From contig USJA01000024.1 in the NCBI GenBank assembly GCA_900554875.1, positions 1 through 10,830 of the forward strand: DNA of 10,830 nt, read 5' to 3'. Positions 6,255-10,830 of the stretch are shown piece by piece; the first letter of the stretch is position 1, and the number at the start of each line of letters is the position of its first letter. The position numbers were made by a program, and so were the translations under genes. The DNA is from an uncultured Clostridium sp. (GTDB lineage: Bacteria > Bacillota > Clostridia > TANB77 > CAG-465). The notes under the pieces are model-generated. The model saw only the letters and a program-made list of their open reading frames with translations, was not told the origin of the DNA and ran no database searches.

Positions 6255-6280
6255 AACCACATGCATAGCATGTGGTTTTC
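6255..6280 (+). terminator. Rho-independent terminator, probably the displaced nrd operon terminator
   Basis: AACCACATGC (6255-6264) and GCATGTGGTT (6268-6277) form a 10-bp stem with a 3-base loop ATA. T-rich sequence follows on the + strand (TTTTCTC from 6276). Oriented rightward and lying just past the IS, it is the first good + strand terminator after nrdR. The inference is that it belonged to the nrd operon before the IS arrived. The preceding palindrome AAAAGCTTTT (6242-6251) has no clear role. Confidence 0.65.
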
Positions 6281-6286
6281 TCTAAT

Positions 6287-6326
6287 AATAAAAAAAATCA
6301 ACCAGATTTTATTTTCTGATTGATTT
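6287..6326 (-). terminator. Rho-independent terminator of tRNA-Leu
   Basis: On the - strand a 12-bp stem is formed by AAATCAATCAGA and TCTGGTTGATTT (plus-strand arms 6315-6326 and 6295-6306, one G-T pair) with an 8-base loop. A run of eight T follows. It lies about 32 bases beyond the CCA end of the tRNA. Confidence 0.82.
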
Positions 6327-6357
6327 CTGTATCTATCAGTTCGAACAGATACGTCGT

Positions 6358-6446
6358 TGGTGGGAATGACCGGAATCGAACCGGTACGAGGTTTGACCCT
6401 CGCAGGATTTTAAGTCCTGTGCGTCTGCCAGTTCCGCCACACTCCC
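6358..6446 (-). tRNA. tRNA-Leu (anticodon UAA)
   Basis: On the - strand the 89-base gene begins GGGAGTG and ends CATTCCC-A-CCA. The acceptor stem pairs over seven positions with one G-T, and the CCA is encoded. The anticodon stem-loop CAGGACTTAAAATCCTG gives anticodon TAA. The long variable arm (GCGAGGGTCAAACCTCGT) is the class II feature expected for leucine. The T-arm CCGGTTCGATTCCGG is canonical. It reads codons UUA and probably UUG; UUA is heavily used in this AT-rich genome. It stands alone between its own promoter and terminator. Confidence 0.97.
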
Positions 6447-6483
6447 AAATTTTGCAGACATCATCTATTTGATGACGTAATTA

Positions 6484-6512
6484 ATTATAACATCTTTTTT
6501 TTTAGTTGTCAA
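6484..6512 (-). promoter_or_regulatory. Promoter of tRNA-Leu
   Basis: On the - strand, TTGACA (plus 6507-6512) and TATAAT (plus 6484-6489) are both consensus and 17 bp apart. The start would be near 6477, giving a leader of about 30 bases before the mature tRNA 5' end at 6446. An imperfectly centred palindrome AATTGTTT-A-AAACAATT (6511-6527) abuts the -35 on its upstream side. Confidence 0.88.
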
Positions 6513-6531
6513 TTGTTTAAAACAATTTTGC

Positions 6532-6562
6532 AAAAAAAATACGTGGTGATCCACGTATTTTT
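6532..6562 (-). terminator. Terminator after secF (symmetrical, possibly bidirectional)
   Basis: AAAAATACGTGG (6535-6546) and CCACGTATTTTT (6551-6562) form a 12-bp stem with loop TGAT. On the - strand the tail is a run of T opposite A6532-6539, giving a strong end for the secDF transcript five bases after the secF stop. The stem is nearly symmetrical, so it could also stop + strand transcripts. Confidence 0.85.
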
Positions 6563-6567
6563 ATAAT

Positions 6568-7479
6568 TTATTTCTTTTTCCTTTTATCCGTTGAAAATTT
6601 TGATACAACTGCATCTAATGAATACAATAAAGAAGATGCAATAAATATTGACGAATAAGTTCCAACTAAAACTCCTATTGTAAGTGGTAGTGAAAATTCT
6701 TTAAGAACAGTTTGGTTATTTACAAGAGCAAATATGAATACAACAAGTATTGCAACAATAGTTGTAAGGGATGTATACATAGTTCTTTTCATCGTTTGAT
6801 TTAAACTTGTATTAATAGTATCCTTCATATCACTAGATTTTGTGACCTTTCTTTTATTTCCTCTTATTCTATCATATATAATAATTGTATCATTTATAGA
6901 ATATCCAATTATTGTAAGTATAACTGCTACGAATGTAGAATTTATAGGTAACTTAAATATTCCATATATTGCAATTATAAACAATGCATCATGGATTAAT
7001 GCTATAATTGCTGTGATTGCAGCTGTAAATCCAAGTGTTTTAAATCTTATTCCAATATATAAAAGAATAAGTACAACAGCCACACCTAATGCAAGTAATG
7101 CAGAATTTAAAAGTTCATTACCATAAGATGGTTGAACATTTCTAACAGAAGGTTCGTCCATATTAGTATATTTATTTTTTAACCCTTCAACAACCTTATC
7201 TGATTCTTCTTCTGACATAACATCAGTTGTTATTGTAACAGAAGATGTACCACCTGTCATTTTTTGAACTAAAGCTGTTTTTCCAACTGTTTCTTTAACA
7301 ATGCTTTCTATTTCATGGTTATTAAACTCTTGTTTTAAATCAACTTCTATCTTTGTACCACCCTTAAAGTCAATATCGAACTTAAAACCTGTGATAAGTC
7401 CAAAGACAATTCCACCAACAATTACTATAAGTGAGAAAGCAAAAAATACATACCTATATTTTAAAAAATCGATTTTCAT
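6568..7479 (-). CDS. secF: Protein-export membrane protein SecF
   Basis: This 303-residue inner-membrane protein forms, with SecD, a proton-driven accessory of the SecYEG translocon. TM1 is at about residues 8-28. The extracytoplasmic loop that follows has DFKGGTKIEVDL, the conserved SecF entry motif. A cluster of five membrane segments spans about 122-295 and includes GYSINDTIIIYDRIR, the conserved TM4 signature with its Asp residues. The length is usual. The ATG at 7479 is one base after the secD stop, with GGAGG (plus 7489-7493) inside the secD 3' end, so translation is coupled. A strong terminator follows. Confidence 0.95.
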   Translation of the reverse strand: MKIDFLKYRYVFFAFSLIVIVGGIVFGLITGFKFDIDFKGGTKIEVDLKQEFNNHEIESIVKETVGKTALVQKMTGGTSSVTITTDVMSEEESDKVVEGLKNKYTNMDEPSVRNVQPSYGNELLNSALLALGVAVVLILLYIGIRFKTLGFTAAITAIIALIHDALFIIAIYGIFKLPINSTFVAVILTIIGYSINDTIIIYDRIRGNKRKVTKSSDMKDTINTSLNQTMKRTMYTSLTTIVAILVVFIFALVNNQTVLKEFSLPLTIGVLVGTYSSIFIASSLLYSLDAVVSKFSTDKRKKK

Positions 7480-7480
7480 A

Positions 7481-8782
7481 TTATTTTGCCTCCTTTTCTT
7501 TTTTTATTCCAAACAAAAAGTTTGATTTACTTGCAACTTGAAGTAAATTCTTTAATAAAAACTTCGTAAATATAACTGCAGTAAATAAACTTGTAAGTGT
7601 ACCTATTACAAGTACTATTCCAAATCCTTTTATTGTTCCAACACCGAATATATATAACAATAATGCAACTAAAAATGTTGTTACATTTCCATCAATTATG
7701 GCCGCCATTGCACTTTTAAAACTTCTTTCAAAAACTTTGCTTGGACCAACCTTATTTCTTAGTTCCTCTTTTAATCTTTCAAAAATAATAACATTAGCGT
7801 CTACTGCCATACCTATAGATAGTATCAATCCCGCAATACCTGGAAGTGTCATACTTATTCCAGTATTTGCAAGTACAAGTATTATTATACTTATATATGC
7901 TACCAAAGAAATACTTGAAACTAAACCTGGAAGTCTATATATAGTAATCATTATTAAGCAGATAAGTATTAGAGCAACTATTCCAGCTTGAACACTTACA
8001 TTTAATGCTTGTTGTCCTATATATGGTCCTATGTACTCTTTACTTACAACATCCAGTGAAAATGGAAGTGCACCTGAAGAAATAAGCATAGCATACTCTT
8101 CAGCTTGTGCCTTTTTCTCTGCGTATGTTCCTTGTCCCATTGTAATTATTGCAGTATTAGACTCAATTTTACTATTAACTATTGGAGCTGCGACTTCAGT
8201 CTCATCTAAATAAATAGACATTGCTTGTCCAACTAATTTTTCTGTAGCTTCTGTGAACTTCTTAGTGCCATTTTCACTAAATTCTAATACAACATGTGGT
8301 GAAGGAAGCCCTGTATTATCAGTTGCATCTTCGCTATATTTAGCGTCTTTTATATCATCACCTTCAAGTAAAATATTTCCTTCAGGATCTTTAAACATTA
8401 TTTTAGCTGTTTTATCTAAACCTTCAACAGCTTCTAATGGATCTTTTGATTGATCATTTATATCAGCAGGAATATCAACACTTATTTGTGAAGATGAATT
8501 ATCAGTTCTTACAATATAATCAAAAATATTTTTTGCTTCTAATCTTTTTGTAATAACTGCTTTAGCTTTTGATAAATCATCATCTGAAATAACTTTTCCT
8601 TCTTCAGCTTTTGCTTGATATACAATTGAAACACCACCACTTATATCAAGACCAGTAGTTATATTTTTAGATCCCTTTATAATTTGCTTATCCCCTATTT
8701 TAAGTCCAAATATTGCAAGATAAGCAAGGGCTAATACTATAACAATACCAATTATAATTTTAACATAATTTTCCTTTTTCAT
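7481..8782 (-). CDS. secD: Protein translocase subunit SecD
   Basis: This 433-residue protein is the larger half of SecDF. TM1 spans about residues 7-25. The first periplasmic (P1) domain begins with the motif TTGLDISGGVSIVYQ. Five membrane segments from about 255 onward include LPGIAGLILSIGMAVDANVIIFERLKEEL, the conserved TM4 region with the proton-relay Asp. It is shorter than the E. coli protein (about 615 residues) because the extracytoplasmic region is reduced, which is usual in Gram-positive Clostridia. The start at 8782 is supported by GAGG (plus 8791-8794) eight bases upstream. It leads the secD-secF operon from a consensus promoter. No yajC is visible nearby. Confidence 0.95.
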   Translation of the reverse strand: MKKENYVKIIIGIVIVLALAYLAIFGLKIGDKQIIKGSKNITTGLDISGGVSIVYQAKAEEGKVISDDDLSKAKAVITKRLEAKNIFDYIVRTDNSSSQISVDIPADINDQSKDPLEAVEGLDKTAKIMFKDPEGNILLEGDDIKDAKYSEDATDNTGLPSPHVVLEFSENGTKKFTEATEKLVGQAMSIYLDETEVAAPIVNSKIESNTAIITMGQGTYAEKKAQAEEYAMLISSGALPFSLDVVSKEYIGPYIGQQALNVSVQAGIVALILICLIMITIYRLPGLVSSISLVAYISIIILVLANTGISMTLPGIAGLILSIGMAVDANVIIFERLKEELRNKVGPSKVFERSFKSAMAAIIDGNVTTFLVALLLYIFGVGTIKGFGIVLVIGTLTSLFTAVIFTKFLLKNLLQVASKSNFLFGIKKEKEAK

Positions 8783-8806
8783 TCATGTCACCTCTATAAC
8801 AGCTTA

Positions 8807-8835
8807 ATTATACTATTTTTTATCTTTATAGTCAA
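8807..8835 (-). promoter_or_regulatory. Promoter of secDF
   Basis: On the - strand, TTGACT (plus 8830-8835) and TATAAT (plus 8807-8812) are 17 bp apart. The start is predicted near 8800, giving a short leader of about 18-20 bases that contains GAGGTG before the secD ATG. Confidence 0.85.
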
Positions 8836-8867
8836 TCATAATAGAACAAAATACGACAATTTTAATT

Positions 8868-8894
8868 AAAAAAAATAGCATATAAAATATGCTA
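8868..8894 (-). terminator. Terminator of the pyrH operon
   Basis: TAGCATAT (8876-8883) and ATATGCTA (8887-8894) form an 8-bp stem with loop AAA, followed on the - strand by a run of eight T (opposite 8868-8875). The stop codon TAG of the PH-domain gene is the first three bases of the stem. The stem is A+T-rich, so termination may be partial, and secD has its own promoter just beyond. Confidence 0.75.
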
Positions 8895-9647
8895 CTTATT
8901 AATATTTTTTAAACTCTCCTTAAAGTCTTGTTCAGGATTATCCGAATTATTAACTGTATGTATATCATCCATACTACTACCTTTATGACTTTGCTCTATA
9001 TTAGATATCCTATTATTATTAACACTATTATATGAATTTCCATCATATTCATTACTAGAATATACCCCCTTGGATATATTATCTACATTGTTTACACTAT
9101 CATGTGAATGTATCAATTTATCAATAACTTCATAATGCGATTTTGGATTTTTAACACTATATATAACAAGTCCATTATTTCTATCATTATCAGCATTTGT
9201 ATATACAACCATTATACCATAATCAAGTATTCTATCCCAAATTGTTCTTCTTATTTCCACCTCTTTTATATTTTTATATTCAATATTCTTTTTATGTTGA
9301 TTTAAGAAATCATCTTCATACGTCATCATTTTATCGTAAAAGGTATACGTTACATGCTTATACTGTAAACTTTGAAATATAATTGTACCAACCAGACGTA
9401 CAATTGTAATTAAATCAGCTATTAAACATAAAATTAATAAAAATTTATCTATTTTTATATTTTTAAAAATATCATTATTTACGATACTCATGGTTCCAGC
9501 CTTAAATAAAACTATGAAAGTCAATATCATAAATACTATCAAAGCAAATAATGAAGTCCTAATCTTCCTTCCTGTAGGCATTCCAAGTTCATATATTATA
9601 TTAAACTTAGGTGTTATTTTATACCTTATTTCCCTATTTTCATCCAT
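8892..9647 (-). CDS. Bacterial PH-domain (YdbS/DUF304-like) membrane protein with low-complexity tail
   Basis: This 251-residue protein has two membrane segments (about residues 31-51 and 67-93). A cytoplasmic bacterial-PH-like domain (about 97-175) follows, recognisable from the order NIEYKNIKEVEIRRTIWDRILDYGIMVVYT ... NPKSHYEVIDKLI, the YdbS-type pattern of a beta-sandwich with a closing helix. The last about 70 residues are rich in Ser, Asn and Asp (for example NSYNSVNNNR) and are probably disordered. Its molecular role is unknown. The start follows the pyrH stop by 12 bases, with AGGAA overlapping that stop, so it is co-transcribed and probably coupled. A terminator lies on its stop codon. 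Confidence 0.75.
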   Translation of the reverse strand: MDENREIRYKITPKFNIIYELGMPTGRKIRTSLFALIVFMILTFIVLFKAGTMSIVNNDIFKNIKIDKFLLILCLIADLITIVRLVGTIIFQSLQYKHVTYTFYDKMMTYEDDFLNQHKKNIEYKNIKEVEIRRTIWDRILDYGIMVVYTNADNDRNNGLVIYSVKNPKSHYEVIDKLIHSHDSVNNVDNISKGVYSSNEYDGNSYNSVNNNRISNIEQSHKGSSMDDIHTVNNSDNPEQDFKESLKNINK

Positions 9648-9659
9648 AATTAATTATTC

Positions 9660-10370
9660 CTACTTTCTAATTATTGTTCCAATTTTATCACCATTTATGG
9701 CTCTAATAATTGAGTTTTCTTCATTTAGGGCAAAAACATAAATTGGTATTTTATTTTCCATACAAAGCGTAATTGCTGTTGTATCCATGACATTTAATCC
9801 TTCTGAAATAGATTGCATATATGTTACTTCATCATACTTTATAGCATCACTATATTTTTTAGGGTCCTTGTTATACACACCATCCACATTTTTAGCAAGA
9901 AGTATTAAATCAGCCTCTATTTCATTAGCCCTTAAAGCTGCACATGAATCAGTTGTAAAATAAGGATTTCCTGTACCACCAGCAAATATTACAATTCTGC
10001 CTTTTTCAAGATGTCTTACTGCTCTTCTTAGAATATATGGTTCAGCAATTTGTTTCATTTCAATAGAAGTCATGACCCTAGTTTGTGCTCCTTTGCTTTC
10101 AGTCATTTCTTGTAAGGCTAAGGCATTCAATATTGTTGCTAACATTCCCATATAATCAGATGTTGTCCTTTCCATATATTCATCGCCATATCTTCCTCTC
10201 CAAAAGTTTCCTCCACCAATTACAAGTGCAACTTGAACTCCTGACTCTGAAATTTTTATTATTTGATCCACAACTTTTTCTAGTTTTTTATTATCAATTC
10301 CTCTTCCATCTTCCTTTCCAATTGCTTCGCCACTTAATTTAATCAAAATTCTTTTATACTTATTTTCCAT
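9660..10370 (-). CDS. pyrH: UMP kinase PyrH
   Basis: This 236-residue cytosolic enzyme phosphorylates UMP to UDP, feeding UTP/CTP and ultimately the ribonucleotides that class III reductase uses. It has the amino-acid-kinase fold: KLSGEA (11-16), GGGNFWRG (52-59), TTSDYMGMLAT (69-79), FAGGTGNPYFTTD (129-141), and DGVYNKDPKK (163-172). Length and motifs are normal. The ATG at 10370 has AGGGG (plus 10376-10380) five bases upstream. It overlaps the end of a small upstream membrane-protein ORF by 11 bases. In many Firmicutes pyrH sits with rpsB-tsf-frr; none of those is visible in this window. Confidence 0.97.
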   Translation of the reverse strand: MENKYKRILIKLSGEAIGKEDGRGIDNKKLEKVVDQIIKISESGVQVALVIGGGNFWRGRYGDEYMERTTSDYMGMLATILNALALQEMTESKGAQTRVMTSIEMKQIAEPYILRRAVRHLEKGRIVIFAGGTGNPYFTTDSCAALRANEIEADLILLAKNVDGVYNKDPKKYSDAIKYDEVTYMQSISEGLNVMDTTAITLCMENKIPIYVFALNEENSIIRAINGDKIGTIIRK

Positions 10371-10521
10371 ATTTTCCCCTCTTATCTTTTACACTTTTTT
10401 TATCTATTCCATTTTCTTTTTCTATTTTCCTTAGTTCTTTTGTAATTTTACCTTTATTTCTAAAATATATCACATTTATTATAAATAAAAGTAATATTAC
10501 AGCTAAAAGTGTTATATACAT
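10360..10521 (-). CDS. Small single-span membrane protein (53 residues), unknown function
   Basis: The sequence begins MYITLLAVILLLFIINVIYF, one hydrophobic helix of about 18 residues. A strongly charged Lys/Glu tail follows (ITKELRKIEKENGIDKK and on to RGKYGK). Support for it being real: GGTGA five bases before the ATG, a near-consensus promoter directly upstream, a membrane-plus-basic-tail composition unlike noise, and a stop codon that overlaps the pyrH start by 11 bases, as in coupled genes. The pyrH Shine-Dalgarno lies inside its last codons. I do not recognise the family. The likely topology is N-out, C-in. Confidence 0.65.
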   Translation of the reverse strand: MYITLLAVILLLFIINVIYFRNKGKITKELRKIEKENGIDKKSVKDKRGKYGK

Positions 10522-10536
10522 TTTATCACCAATTAG

Positions 10537-10565
10537 ATTATATAATATACAATATTTTTTTTCAA
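10537..10565 (-). promoter_or_regulatory. Promoter of the small-ORF/pyrH/PH-protein operon
   Basis: On the - strand, TTGAAA (plus 10560-10565) and TATAAT (plus 10537-10542) are 17 bp apart. The start should fall near 10530, almost on the GGTGA of the small ORF. The first gene would then have a leader of only about nine bases. Confidence 0.78.
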
Positions 10566-10650
10566 CTATTTATTAAAAGAAAATTATATAAAAAATATAG
10601 CTTAATCAATCATTTGTGACAAATACTTTAAACATCTATATTGTAAATAA

Positions 10651-10830
10651 CTATTCTTCTTGATTTTTATACTCTTTTATTAATTTTATTTCTTCCTCTG
10701 TATGTTGATTTAGATATTAATGTGGAACCATTCACAAAATTTAACTGCTGCCTTTGTTACTCCATATTTATATGAAAATTTTAATACTGACTCTTTATAT
10801 TTTATTCTATCTGTTAGCGGATTTCTCCTA
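10651..10830 (-). pseudogene. Decayed transposase remnant (IS481/IS3-like N-terminal region)
   Basis: On the - strand the window edge opens in frame with RNPLTDRIKYKESVLKFSYK, then YGVTKAAVKF, which resembles the N-terminal helix-turn-helix of IS481/IS3-type transposases as I remember them. It breaks at 10712 with a stop after CEWFHINI. Another frame then gives NQHTEEEIKLIKEYKNQEE and a stop (10710 to 10651), which matches the segment expected roughly 30-40 residues later in such proteins. This indicates an internal deletion with frame loss. The start of the gene may lie beyond the window. No inverted repeats were identified. Confidence 0.6.

Noticed and set aside
6329..6352. tRNA T-arm fragment or second tRNA next to tRNA-Leu
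   Set aside because: GTTCGAAC resembles a T-loop, but the stem spacing is wrong and no acceptor, D or anticodon arm is present.

Overview
The window is very AT-rich and tightly packed. It comes from an anaerobic, low-GC Firmicute, most likely one of the Clostridia. The evidence is the oxygen-sensitive class III ribonucleotide reductase, the strong AGGAG/GGAGG ribosome-binding sites, near-consensus TTGACA-17-TATAAT promoters, and separate secD and secF genes. No species can be named from the sequence alone.

Left region, + strand (1-3981): an anaerobic deoxyribonucleotide operon. A consensus promoter (103-131) is followed by a palindromic NrdR box (145-160), then four close-set genes: the large catalytic NrdD protein, an 89-residue protein carrying the glycyl-radical motif, the radical-SAM activase NrdG, and the repressor NrdR. 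The catalytic chain and the glycyl radical, normally one polypeptide, lie on two separate genes here, each with its own ribosome-binding site. The large chain also carries three exact-length 34-residue tandem repeats. NrdR, encoded last, probably closes a feedback loop on the box at the front.

Middle region, + strand (4013-6187): a complete, apparently intact IS21-family insertion sequence with istA (DDE transposase) and istB (AAA+ helper). Its ends are imperfect 60-bp inverted repeats, each with three identically spaced TGTACA sites. A long foldback and an 11-bp hairpin over the istA start could silence transcripts that read in from the nrd operon. The element separates nrdR from what looks like the operon's original terminator (6255-6280).

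Right region, - strand (6287-10830): tRNA-Leu(UAA) with its own promoter and terminator; secF and secD (protein-export accessory motor) in one operon; then an operon of a 53-residue single-span membrane protein, pyrH (UMP kinase) and a two-span bacterial-PH-domain membrane protein with a low-complexity tail. The extreme right end holds a decayed transposase remnant.

The most interesting signals are the split class III reductase with its separate glycyl-radical protein, the tandem-repeat expansion inside NrdD, and the RNA structures guarding istA.
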